A stretch of 64,000 nucleotides of DNA, taken from positions 8,890,001 to 8,954,000 of the forward strand of contig NZ_JASTLC010000001.1 in NCBI RefSeq assembly GCF_030499575.1, read 5' to 3'. The stretch's first letter is position 1; every line of letters begins with the position of its first letter. Shown piece by piece: positions 18,434 to 26,257 of this stretch. The notes below the pieces were generated by a model. That model was not told where the DNA came from. It worked only from the letters and a program-made list of their open reading frames with translations, and made no database searches. A program made the translations under genes and the position numbers. This stretch comes from Streptomyces sp. DG2A-72 (lineage in GTDB: Bacteria; Actinomycetota; Actinomycetes; Streptomycetales; Streptomycetaceae).

Positions 18434-20209
18434 ATGCCGAGCCGCCGCCGATTTCTCACCGGGGCCGCCGCCGCGCCCGTCGCGCTCGCGGCGGCCACGG
18501 CGTGCGAGGCCGGTGACGAGGCGCAGCCCGCGCAGCTCAACAAGCCCGCCGCGGCCATGCCCGCCGCGCAGGGCCCGGCGTCGGGCCGACTCAACTTCGT
18601 GGTGATCCTCGCCGACGACCTCGGCTACGGCGAACTCGGCTCCTACGGCCAGAAACTGATCCACACTCCGCGTCTGGACGCCCTCGCCGCCGAGGGCCTG
18701 CGCTTCACCGAGGCCTATGCCCCCGCCCCGGTGTGCGCGCCCTCGCGCTGCTCGCTGCTCACCGGGCTGCACAGCGGACACTCCACCGTGCGGGAGAACC
18801 CGTGGGGGCCGGGCGGCCAAGGCGCCCTGACCGACCGGGACTTCACCTTCGCCGAGGCGCTGCGGGCGCTCGGCTACCGCACCGGCATCATCGGCAAGTG
18901 GGGCTTCGGACCCGAGCTCCCGGACCAGCCGAGCCACCCCAACTCCCGTGGCTTCGAGGAGTTCTACGGCTACATCGGCCACGGTCACGCCCACGACTAC
19001 TTCCCCGAGTACCTGTGGCACAACGGCACCCGGCAGGAGATCCCCGAGAACAAGGGCGGCGCCCGCGAGGTGTACGCCCCCCACCTGATCCAGGACCGCG
19101 CGCTCAGCTTCATCAACGCCCACCAGAGCGAGCCGTTCCTGCTGTATCTCGCCCCGACCGTGCCACACGCCCCCAGCCAGGACCCGGACGACGGCGAGTA
19201 CGCCGACCGGCCCTGGACCGGCCCCAACAAGCGGCACGCCGCCCAGGTCACCTCCTTCGACACCCTGGTCGGCAGTGTCACCGACCGGCTCACCGAACTC
19301 GGCATCGCGGACCGCACCATCGTCCTGGTCACCAGCGACAACGGCCCGCACGAGGAGGGCGGCACCGACCCCGAACTCTTCAACGGCAACGGCCCGTTGC
19401 GCGGCATCAAGCGGAACCTGTACGAGGGCGGCATCCGCGTCCCGCTCATCGCCTGGTCCCCGCAGCACGTACGGTCCGGCACCACCGACCGCCCCACCCC
19501 GCTCACCGACCTGCTGCCCACCCTCGCCGACCTCGCGGGCGCCCCCGCTCCGACCGATGTCGACGGCCTCTCCCTCGCACCGCTGCTGCGCGGTTCCAAG
19601 GACGCCGCCCGCCACGACAGCCTGTACTTCTACCGCAACCACGCCAACATCACCCCGCGTTCCGACGCCTTCGACCTCGGCCGGGGCCGCCGTCTCGCGG
19701 AGGCGCTGCGGCGCGGCGACCTCAAGGCCGTGCGGTTCGCGCCCGGACAGAACCGGCGGGCGCCCGACGACCAGTGGGACGTAGAGCTGTACGACCTCGC
19801 CAAGGACCCCGGCGAACTGCACGACCTCGCCGCCGCGCGGCCCGCCCAGGCGGACGAGCTGGTGAAGCTGATGCGTGAGTCATGGGCCCCGGTGTACCGG
19901 CGCAAGCCCTTCGGTGTCCGGCTCCAAGTCACCGGCCAGGGCCCGGAGTTCACGGTCACCGCCACCTTCGCCAACGGCTCCGCCCGCCCCTGGACCGCCG
20001 CCCGGCTGGCCCTGCAAACGCCGAGCGGCTGGCGGATACACGCCCTGGACGCGCTCTCCACCGCCCGCCTGGACAGGGGCGAACACCTCACGGCCCGCTG
20101 GAAGGTCACCCCCACACAGGTCTCGACGGCCACGACGCTCATCTGCCGGGCCACGGCAGAGCACGCGGACGACGAGGTGACGTACACGGCGAGCACGAAA
20201 CTGAACTGA
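18434..20209 (+). CDS. Tat-exported arylsulfatase-type sulfatase
   Basis: 591 aa from ATG 18434, with AGGAG 7 nt upstream. SRRRFLTGAAAAPVALAAA followed by a cysteine is a twin-arginine signal, possibly of a lipoprotein. The catalytic core has D61-D62 in VVILADDLGYGELGSYG and C101 in C-A-P-S-R, the motif converted to formylglycine. VTSDNGPHEEGG supplies further metal ligands. It should hydrolyse a sulfate ester outside the cytoplasmic membrane. About 110 C-terminal residues form an extra beta-rich region beyond the usual sulfatase end. A formylglycine-generating enzyme must act in trans. The substrate cannot be read from the sequence, though glycan-degrading genes follow 10-25 kb away. Confidence 0.93.
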   Translation: MPSRRRFLTGAAAAPVALAAATACEAGDEAQPAQLNKPAAAMPAAQGPASGRLNFVVILADDLGYGELGSYGQKLIHTPRLDALAAEGLRFTEAYAPAPVCAPSRCSLLTGLHSGHSTVRENPWGPGGQGALTDRDFTFAEALRALGYRTGIIGKWGFGPELPDQPSHPNSRGFEEFYGYIGHGHAHDYFPEYLWHNGTRQEIPENKGGAREVYAPHLIQDRALSFINAHQSEPFLLYLAPTVPHAPSQDPDDGEYADRPWTGPNKRHAAQVTSFDTLVGSVTDRLTELGIADRTIVLVTSDNGPHEEGGTDPELFNGNGPLRGIKRNLYEGGIRVPLIAWSPQHVRSGTTDRPTPLTDLLPTLADLAGAPAPTDVDGLSLAPLLRGSKDAARHDSLYFYRNHANITPRSDAFDLGRGRRLAEALRRGDLKAVRFAPGQNRRAPDDQWDVELYDLAKDPGELHDLAAARPAQADELVKLMRESWAPVYRRKPFGVRLQVTGQGPEFTVTATFANGSARPWTAARLALQTPSGWRIHALDALSTARLDRGEHLTARWKVTPTQVSTATTLICRATAEHADDEVTYTASTKLN

Positions 20210-20237
20210 CGCCGGTTCGGCGGAGTCGGCCGTGTTG

Positions 20238-20306
20238 GCGCGCCCCTTTAGGGGCGCGGGGAACTGCGCGACCAGCCACAACGAACCCGCAGACAACCGA
20301 CGGCCT
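20238..20306. repeat. Dispersed Streptomyces-type intergenic repeat, copy 1
   Basis: GCGCCCCTTTAGGGGCGCGG is a hairpin, and GGAACTGCGCGACCAGCCAC continues into ACGAACCCGCAGAC. The block lies between the convergent sulfatase and IclR genes and shares its core with 43993-44056 (inverted) and, more weakly, 46512-46570. The initial stem probably also serves as a transcription terminator. Confidence 0.75.
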
Positions 20307-21072
20307 AACGCGGCGTATCCCGCGGAGCGACCGGTTGCCAGCCAAGCGCCCGCGAGATCCCGCGCGCAGCGAGCCGCACCGCCGGTATCAACGCCGGTAC
20401 CTGCGCGTCGACTTGGGGCACGACGATCGACACGGCGGCGACCACCGCCCCGCCCGGGCCGCGCACCGGAGCGGCCACTGACAGCGCGTCCTCGGTCACT
20501 TGACGGCTGCTCACCGCCACACCGGTACGCCGCACCTCGGCCAGCACCCGGCGCAACTGCGCCGCATCGGTGACCGTGTACGGCGTGAAGGAGGCGAGCG
20601 GCCCCGAGCAGTACTCCTCCTGGGCCTCGGGATCACTGTGCGCCAGCAGCACGAGACCGACGCCGGTGGCATGCAGCGGCCAGCGCGCGCCGACGCGGAT
20701 GTGCACGCCGACCGCGGAGCGCCCGGAGAGCCACTCGATGTAGACCACCTCGGAGCCGTCCCGCACCGCCAACTGCACGTTCTCGTGGGTGGCTTCGTAC
20801 AGGTCCTCCAGATACGGCAGGGCGACCTGCCGCAGCGCCAGCCCGCGCGGGGCGAGCGCGGCGACCTCCCACAGCCGCAGCCCGATGTGGTAGACCCCCG
20901 ACTCGTCCCGCTCCAGGGCGCCCCACTCGGTGAGGGCGCCCACGAGCCGGTGCGCGGTGGTCAGGCTCAGCCCGGCCCGGCGGCTGATGTCCGTCAGAGA
21001 CAGCGCGGGGTGCTCGTGATCGAACGCCGAGAGCACGGACAGCAGCCGGTCGGGGGCGGATCGGGTGGTCAT
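20305..21072 (-). CDS. IclR-family transcriptional regulator
   Basis: 255 aa from ATG 21072. The N-terminal winged helix-turn-helix (LSVLSAFDHEHPALSLTDIS, RRAGLSLTTAHRLVGALTEW) is followed by the IclR effector domain (LPYLEDLYEATHENVQLAV, HATGVGLVLLAHS, APVRGPGGAVVAAVSI). Its ATG overlaps the stop of the hydrolase remnant upstream in an ATGA. Targets may include the neighbouring hydrolase or the aromatic-acid genes beyond the MarR gene. Effector unknown. Confidence 0.93.
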   Translation of the reverse strand: MTTRSAPDRLLSVLSAFDHEHPALSLTDISRRAGLSLTTAHRLVGALTEWGALERDESGVYHIGLRLWEVAALAPRGLALRQVALPYLEDLYEATHENVQLAVRDGSEVVYIEWLSGRSAVGVHIRVGARWPLHATGVGLVLLAHSDPEAQEEYCSGPLASFTPYTVTDAAQLRRVLAEVRRTGVAVSSRQVTEDALSVAAPVRGPGGAVVAAVSIVVPQVDAQVPALIPAVRLAARGISRALGWQPVAPRDTPR

Positions 21073-21833
21073 GGGCGGGTGGCGGCGGGGTGCGCGAGGT
21101 CGTCGGGGCGGGGGTAGGCGGTGGGGTGGTATGTCACATACCGTGGCTCGTTCGTCGGGTCCGCCAGGTCGGCCCGGGCATTGAGGCTGCTCGGCGACGT
21201 GTCCCAGCGGCCGGTGTCCAAGCGGTGCTCCAAGGTGTCCAGGGCGCCGATCATTTCGCCCGGGGTGAAGGTGCAGTGGCCGGGCCCGTCGACATGGGCC
21301 TGGCTCAGCAGCGGGCCCGAACCCCCGGCGGTCGCGGCACGGCGGTAGGCGCTCTCGGCCCGCACCGGAATCAGCGTGTCGCCGGTCGTGTGGATGTTGA
21401 GCTGCGGGTCGGTGAGCCGGCCCTTGAAGACGCTGGTGTCCCGCATCCACCGGACGGCAGCGAGATCGGCGGAGACACGGGGCGCCCGGTTGAGTGCCGT
21501 GAGGTCGGCGCGCAGGGACAGGCCCGCCTTTCGGTACAACTCCGTCACCTCCTTGAACAGCGGGGAGCGGTACAGCATCGTGGTGCAGTCGACGCCCGTG
21601 TTCCAGTGGTTGGCCTGCTGGGCGTCCCAGTCGGTGGGCGCCGGTTCGGTCTGCGTAGGATCGTTGTACCCGGGGATGTTGTGCAGGGCGGCGGCGAGGG
21701 CGATCCGGGCGCGGCCCTCGGCGGTCTGCCGGGCCGCGGGAAGAACAGGTCGCCGAAGAGGCTGCACGGTGAGCTTCCTGGGGACGGGTCTCGGGCTGCC
21801 CGTGAAGCTAGGCATCTCTCGTGCGGCCGTCAA
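21069..21833 (-). pseudogene. 5'-truncated secreted alpha/beta-hydrolase-like gene
   Basis: The frame gives 254 aa but looks like only the C-terminal half of a Streptomyces secreted alpha/beta hydrolase. ARIALAAALHNIPGYNDP, a central helical cap, QLNIHTTGDTLIPV (likely region of the catalytic Asp) and VDGPGHCTFTPGEMIGAL (catalytic His region) are present. There is no nucleophile-elbow G-x-S-x-G, no signal peptide, and the first 30 or so residues are low-complexity arginine/proline. It begins 14 nt after the MarR stop and overlaps the IclR start by 4 nt. Either the 5' half was deleted or the remaining piece is a novel short protein. I favour deletion. Confidence 0.55.
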
Positions 21834-21847
21834 TCATTTGCACAACA

Positions 21848-22324
21848 TCAGTTGGGCCCGTCCTCCACGATCCGCAGCAGCAGCGCCTGCAGCGTCTCCC
21901 GCTCGGCCGCGTCCAGCGGGCCCAGCAGATCGTTGGTCACCCGCAGCCCGGCTTCGTCGGTGCCGCGCAGGAAGGCGCGGCCTTCCTCGGTGAGGACCAC
22001 GATCCGGCTGCGGCGGTCGTCCGGTGCGGGGCGGCGCTCGGCGAAGCCGAGCTTCTCCAGGTCGTCGATCAGGCCGACGATCGCGCTCGGGTCGTAGCCG
22101 AGCCGGGCGCTCAGCTCGCGCTGCAGGGCACCCTCGGCGGTGGCGAGGAAACGCAGTACCGCGTAGTGGCGCAGGCGCAGCCCCGACTCCTGGAGGAAGG
22201 AGTTGAAGAGCTGGCCCGAGCGCAGGCCCAGCCGGTACAGCAGGTAGCCCGTGTCCGCATGCAGCCCGCGCATCCATGGCTCGTTCGCGTCGATGGGCTT
22301 CGGGGTGGCGTGCTGGCGTGTGAT
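21848..22324 (-). CDS. MarR-family transcriptional regulator, apparent ATC start codon
   Basis: A winged-helix MarR protein with LYRLGLRSGQLFNSFLQES, LRHYAVLRFLATAEGALQ, LSARLGYDPSAIVGLIDDLE and the wing RRPAPDDRRSRIVVLTEEG. The first in-frame ATG (22273, 141 aa) lacks a ribosome binding site and would cut off the N-terminal arm. Seventeen codons upstream, at 22324-22322, an ATC sits 6 nt after a strong AGGGAG. The intervening residues (TRQHATPKPIDANEPW) look like a normal MarR arm, giving 158 aa. No ATG, GTG, TTG or CTG occurs between that site and the upstream stop. The gene is divergent from an SDR/amidohydrolase/CoA-ligase operon, the arrangement of CouR-type repressors. Confidence 0.85.
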   Translation of the reverse strand: MTRQHATPKPIDANEPWMRGLHADTGYLLYRLGLRSGQLFNSFLQESGLRLRHYAVLRFLATAEGALQRELSARLGYDPSAIVGLIDDLEKLGFAERRPAPDDRRSRIVVLTEEGRAFLRGTDEAGLRVTNDLLGPLDAAERETLQALLLRIVEDGPN

Positions 22325-22388
22325 GGCGGGCTCCCTGTGCTCGATCGATGTGTCCTGGAGATTTCAGCATGTCGCACACGGAGGTCAT

Positions 22389-22416
22389 CAACAACTATTG
22401 ACGTCAACAATTATTG
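22389..22416. promoter_or_regulatory. Tandem repeat / dyad in the MarR-SDR promoter region
   Basis: CAACAACTATTG-ACGT-CAACAATTATTG is a 12-bp direct repeat (11 of 12 identical) with a 16-bp period, and its junction contains the perfect dyad TTGACGTCAA (22398-22407). It is exceptionally AT-rich for this genome and lies between the divergent genes. It is a likely MarR operator overlapping one or both promoters. Confidence 0.6.
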
Positions 22417-22475
22417 CTCTTAGCTTCGATCTCGGAAGCCGCATCCCATGTGCCACCGCTTGAAGGGACTCGCTC

Positions 22476-23393
22476 GTGCCCAGCATCGATCTCACCGGCA
22501 AGGTCGCCGTCGTCACCGGCAGCGGCCGGGGCCTCGGCCTCGCCTATGCGCACGCCCTCGCCGCCCACGGCGCCTCCGTGGTCGTCAACGACATCGACGA
22601 GGCCGTGGCCGAGCAGGCCGTGAAGTCCATCACCGCGGCCGGCGGCACCGCCGTCGCCGAGGTGGTCCCGGTCGGTACGACCGAGGCCGCCGAGCGGCTG
22701 GTGAACCGCGCCGTCGAGGAGTTCGGGCGGCTCGACATCCTGGTCACCAACGCGGGCATCCTGCGCGACAAGGTCCTGTGGAAGATGACCGACGACGACT
22801 TCGACGCGGTGATCACCACCCACCTCAAGGGCACCTTCACCTGCGCCCGCGCCGCCGCCGTCCGGATGCGCGAGCAGGGCGAGGGCGGCAGCCTGATCCT
22901 GGTCGGCTCCCCGGCCGGGCAGCGCGGCAACTTCGGGCAGACGAACTACGCCGCCGCGAAGGCGGGCATCGCCGCCATGGCCCGGACGTGGTCGATGGAG
23001 CTGGGCCGCGCGAACATCACCGTCAACGCGATCGTGCCGGTCGCCGCGACCGCCATGACCGAGACCATCCCCGCCTTCGCCCCGTACATCGAGGCCATGA
23101 AGAACGGCGAGCCGCTTCCCGACGTCCTCCGCAAGGGCGAGGGCTTCGGCACCCCCGAGGACTGCGCGGCCCTCGTCCCCTTCCTCGCCTCCGAGGCGGC
23201 CCGTGGCATCACCGGGCAGGCCATCGGCATCGGTGGCGACAAGGTGGCACTCTGGTCGCATCCGCAGGAGATCAAGGCGGCGTACGCCGACGGCGGCTGG
23301 ACCCCGGACACGCTGGCCGCCGCCTTCCCGACCTCGGTGGGTGCCGAACCGCAGTCGGTGGGCATCCCCGCGCCCAAGCTGCCGGAGGCGTGA
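22476..23393 (+). CDS. Short-chain dehydrogenase/reductase (3-hydroxyacyl-CoA dehydrogenase-like)
   Basis: 305 aa. The classical SDR features are all present: VVTGSGRGLGLAYAHAL (nucleotide binding), NAGI, the catalytic serine in LILVGSPAG and the Y-x-x-x-K in TNYAAAKAG. A C-terminal extension after GQAIGIGGD is longer than in FabG and is seen in acyl-CoA-type SDRs. First gene of a tight operon: its TGA overlaps the next ATG (TGATG). In the proposed hydroxycinnamate-type route it would oxidise the beta-hydroxyacyl-CoA to a beta-ketoacyl-CoA. That role is inferred from context. Confidence 0.92.
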   Translation: MPSIDLTGKVAVVTGSGRGLGLAYAHALAAHGASVVVNDIDEAVAEQAVKSITAAGGTAVAEVVPVGTTEAAERLVNRAVEEFGRLDILVTNAGILRDKVLWKMTDDDFDAVITTHLKGTFTCARAAAVRMREQGEGGSLILVGSPAGQRGNFGQTNYAAAKAGIAAMARTWSMELGRANITVNAIVPVAATAMTETIPAFAPYIEAMKNGEPLPDVLRKGEGFGTPEDCAALVPFLASEAARGITGQAIGIGGDKVALWSHPQEIKAAYADGGWTPDTLAAAFPTSVGAEPQSVGIPAPKLPEA

Positions 23394-24280
23394 TGGCACC
23401 CCCCATGAACATCGACGAACTCGTCGCCATCGACGTCCACACCCACGCGGAGGTCTCCTCCAAGGGGCACTCCTCCCTGGACGACGACCTGCACGACGCC
23501 TCCTCCGCCTACTTCAAGGTCGAGGGCAAGCGGAAGCCGACCCTTCAGGAGACGGCCGCCTACTACCGCGAGCGGAAGATGGCCGCCGTGATCTTCACGG
23601 TCGACGCCGAGTCCGCGACCGGCACCGCGCCCGTCCCGAACGAGGAGGTCGCCGAGGCCGCCGCCGCCAACGCGGACGTCCTCATCCCCTTCGCCTCCAT
23701 CGACCCCTTCCGCGGCAGGGCGGGCGTGAAGCAGGCCCGCCGCCTGGTCGAGGAGTACGGGGTGAAGGGCTTCAAGTTCCACCCCAGCATCCAGGGCTTC
23801 TTCCCCAACGACCGCTCGGTGGCGTACGACCTGTACGAGGTGATCGAGGAGACCGGCACCATCGCGCTCTTCCACACGGGCCAGACGGGCATCGGCGCGG
23901 GCGTGCCCGGCGGGGGCGGCATCCGCCTCAAGTACTCGAACCCGCTCCACGTGGACGACGTGGCGGCCGACTTCCCGCACCTCAAGATCATCCTGGCGCA
24001 CCCGTCCTTCCCCTGGCAGGACGAGGCCCTCGCCGTCGCCACGCACAAGCCCGGCGTGCACATCGACTTGTCCGGCTGGTCGCCGAAGTACTTCCCGCCG
24101 CAGCTCGTGCAGTACGCCAACACACTGCTCAAGGACAAGGTCCTCTTCGGCTCCGACTTCCCCGTCCTCACCCCCGACCGCTGGCTCGCCGACTTCGAGA
24201 AGCTGACGATCAAGGACGAGGTCAAGCCGAAGATCCTCAAGGAGAACGCCGCCCGCCTGCTCGGGCTGACCAAGCCATAA
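23393..24280 (+). CDS. Amidohydrolase-family metal-dependent hydrolase (amidohydrolase 2 type)
   Basis: 295 aa from ATG 23393 (MNIDELVAID at 23405 is an alternative). The metal site H-x-H is in AIDVHTHAEV. KGFKFHPSIQGFFPND, ILAHPSFPWQDEA and LFGSDFPVLTPDRW give the further His and Asp ligands of the ACMSD/amidohydrolase-2 clade. The clade contains decarboxylases and C-C hydrolases of aromatic metabolism. In RHA1-type hydroxycinnamate catabolism an amidohydrolase-like protein is implicated in side-chain removal. The one-base overlap with the SDR gene and the 10-nt gap to the ligase show a common operon. Confidence 0.9.
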   Translation: MAPPMNIDELVAIDVHTHAEVSSKGHSSLDDDLHDASSAYFKVEGKRKPTLQETAAYYRERKMAAVIFTVDAESATGTAPVPNEEVAEAAAANADVLIPFASIDPFRGRAGVKQARRLVEEYGVKGFKFHPSIQGFFPNDRSVAYDLYEVIEETGTIALFHTGQTGIGAGVPGGGGIRLKYSNPLHVDDVAADFPHLKIILAHPSFPWQDEALAVATHKPGVHIDLSGWSPKYFPPQLVQYANTLLKDKVLFGSDFPVLTPDRWLADFEKLTIKDEVKPKILKENAARLLGLTKP

Positions 24281-24290
24281 GGGGTCGTAG

Positions 24291-25793
24291 ATGCGCAACG
24301 AGGGACTGGGGTCATGGCCCGCACGCCGGGCCCGGAAGACCCCGCACCGCACCGCCCTGATCCACGGCGAGACGACGTTCACCTACGCAGAGCTGTACGA
24401 CCGCACCACCCGCCTCGCCCATGCCCTGCGCGCCCGCGGCGTGAGGCGCGGCGACCGGATCGCCTACCTCGGCCCCAACCACCCCTCCTACCTGGAGACC
24501 CTGTTCGCGACGGGCACCCTCGGCGCGGTCTTCGTGCCGCTCAACACCCGCCTCGCCGGACCCGAGATCGCCTACCAGCTCGCCGACTCCGGAGCCAAGG
24601 CCCTCGTCTACGGCCCCGCGTTCCAGGGCCTGGTCGCGGGACTGCCGGGCAGTACCGACGTCCGTACGTACGTCGAAGCCGGCGCCGAATACGAGGAGGC
24701 GCTGGCCTGCGCGTCGTACGAACCCATCGACGAACCGGTCGGCGCCGACGACACCTGCATCATCATGTACACCTCGGGCACCACCGGCCGCCCCAAGGGC
24801 GCGATGCTCACGCACTCCAATCTGACCTGGAACGCGATCAACGTCCTCGTCGACACCGACCTGATCGCCGACGAACGAGCGCTTGTGTCAGCCCCGTTGT
24901 TCCACACGGCGGGCCTGAACATGCTCACCCTGCCGGTGCTGCTCAAGGGCGGCACCTGTGTCCTGGTCGAGGCCTTCGCTCCGGAGGCGACCTTCGACCT
25001 GATCGAACGGCACCGGATCACCTTCATGTTCGGGGTGCCGACAATGTTCGAGCAGGTGGCCCGGCATCCGCGCTGGCCGGACGCCGACCTGTCCAGCCTG
25101 CGGATCCTCACCTGCGGTGGCTCTCCGGTGTCGACACCGCTGATCGCCGCCTACCAGGAGCGCGGGCTGACCTTCCTCCAGGGCTACGGCATGACGGAGG
25201 CCTCGCCCGGGACGCTGTTCCTGGACGCCGAGCACGCGGTGACCAAGGCGGGCTCGGCGGGCGTGCCGCATTTCTTCAGCGACGTACGGGTGGTACGGCC
25301 GGACCTCGCGCCGGTCGACGTCGGTGAGACCGGCGAGATCGTGGTCCGGGGACCGCATGTCATGCCCGGCTACTGGGGGCTGCCCGAGGAGACGGCCGGC
25401 TCCTTCGCGGACGGGTGGTTCCGCAGCGGGGACGCGGCCCGGATCGACGAGGACGGCTATGTCTTCATCGTCGACCGGATCAAGGACATGATCATCTCCG
25501 GCGGGGAGAACATCTACCCGGCCGAGATCGAGGACCTGCTCCTCGCCCACCCCGACATCGTCGAGTGCGCGGTCATCGGTGTGCCCGACGACAAGTGGGG
25601 CGAGGTGCCGCGCGCGGTGATCGTGCCGCGTGAGGACGCCTCGGTGGATCCCGACGAGATCCTCGCGTCCCTGTCCGGCCGCCTCGCCAAGTACAAGATC
25701 CCGAAATCGGTGGTCCTCGCGAACGAACTCCCGCGCACCGCCTCCGGAAAGCTCCTCAAGTCCCGTGTCCGCAGTCGATACGGCAACCAGTAA
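24291..25793 (+). CDS. Acyl-CoA synthetase (AMP-forming), likely aromatic or fatty acid
   Basis: 500 aa, full length. The adenylate-forming motifs are IIMYTSGTTGRPKGAML (P-loop-like), LQGYGMTEASP, SGDAARIDEDGYVFIVDRIK and, at the C-terminus, LPRTASGKLLK with the catalytic lysine. It would convert a carboxylic acid to its CoA ester with ATP and CoA. The size, and the neighbours (SDR, amidohydrolase, MaoC, MarR), resemble feruloyl- or coumaroyl-CoA ligases rather than long-chain fatty-acid ligases, but the acid pocket cannot be judged by eye. Confidence 0.93.
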   Translation: MRNEGLGSWPARRARKTPHRTALIHGETTFTYAELYDRTTRLAHALRARGVRRGDRIAYLGPNHPSYLETLFATGTLGAVFVPLNTRLAGPEIAYQLADSGAKALVYGPAFQGLVAGLPGSTDVRTYVEAGAEYEEALACASYEPIDEPVGADDTCIIMYTSGTTGRPKGAMLTHSNLTWNAINVLVDTDLIADERALVSAPLFHTAGLNMLTLPVLLKGGTCVLVEAFAPEATFDLIERHRITFMFGVPTMFEQVARHPRWPDADLSSLRILTCGGSPVSTPLIAAYQERGLTFLQGYGMTEASPGTLFLDAEHAVTKAGSAGVPHFFSDVRVVRPDLAPVDVGETGEIVVRGPHVMPGYWGLPEETAGSFADGWFRSGDAARIDEDGYVFIVDRIKDMIISGGENIYPAEIEDLLLAHPDIVECAVIGVPDDKWGEVPRAVIVPREDASVDPDEILASLSGRLAKYKIPKSVVLANELPRTASGKLLKSRVRSRYGNQ

Positions 25794-25801
25794 GGAACCT
25801 C

Positions 25802-26257
25802 ATGAGCATCACCGTCAACGGCCTCGACGAACTGAAGAAGCTCGCGGGCAGCGACCTCGGCACCAGCGAGTGGATCGAGATCACCCAGGAGCGCATCAAC
25901 ACGTTCGCCGACGCCACGGGCGACCACCAGTGGATCCACGTCGACCCGGAGAAGGCCGCCGAGGGCCCCTTCGGCGCCCCGATCGCGCACGGCTACCTCA
26001 CCCTCTCCCTCTTCATCCCGCTCTTCACCGAGCTGCTGGACGTCCAGGGCGTCACCACCAAGGTCAACTACGGCCTGAACAAGGTGCGTTTCCCTTCGCC
26101 GGTGAAGGTCGGCTCGAAGATCCGGCTGCTCGGGAAGCTGGCGGACGTCGAGGACGTGCCGGGCGGCGTGCAGATCACCGTCGACGGCACGATGGAGATC
26201 GAGGGCGGCGCGAAGCCTGCCGCCGTGCTGCAGAGCCTGTCCCGCTTCTACGCCTGA
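25802..26257 (+). CDS. MaoC-family (hotdog) enoyl-CoA hydratase
   Basis: 151 aa. ITQERINTFADATGDHQWIH contains the hydratase-2 style D-x-x-x-x-H motif, and GPFGAPIAHGYLTLSL is the second conserved block. KVNYGLNKVRFPSPVKVGSKI matches the strand that follows. Together this is the single-hotdog MaoC-like dehydratase family seen across actinomycetes. It should hydrate an alpha,beta-unsaturated acyl-CoA. It starts 8 nt after the ligase stop and ends overlapping the convergent PaaX-type gene by 10 nt. Confidence 0.93.
   Translation: MSITVNGLDELKKLAGSDLGTSEWIEITQERINTFADATGDHQWIHVDPEKAAEGPFGAPIAHGYLTLSLFIPLFTELLDVQGVTTKVNYGLNKVRFPSPVKVGSKIRLLGKLADVEDVPGGVQITVDGTMEIEGGAKPAAVLQSLSRFYA

Noticed and set aside
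20232..20573. Plus-strand frame through the dispersed repeat into the IclR gene
   Set aside because: It translates repeat DNA and IclR antisense. No motif or ribosome binding site.
22448..24280. A single 610-aa frame spanning the SDR and amidohydrolase genes
   Set aside because: Its first half is a frame-shadow of the SDR gene. SDR motifs are in the other frame, and the amidohydrolase begins at the TGATG junction at 23393.
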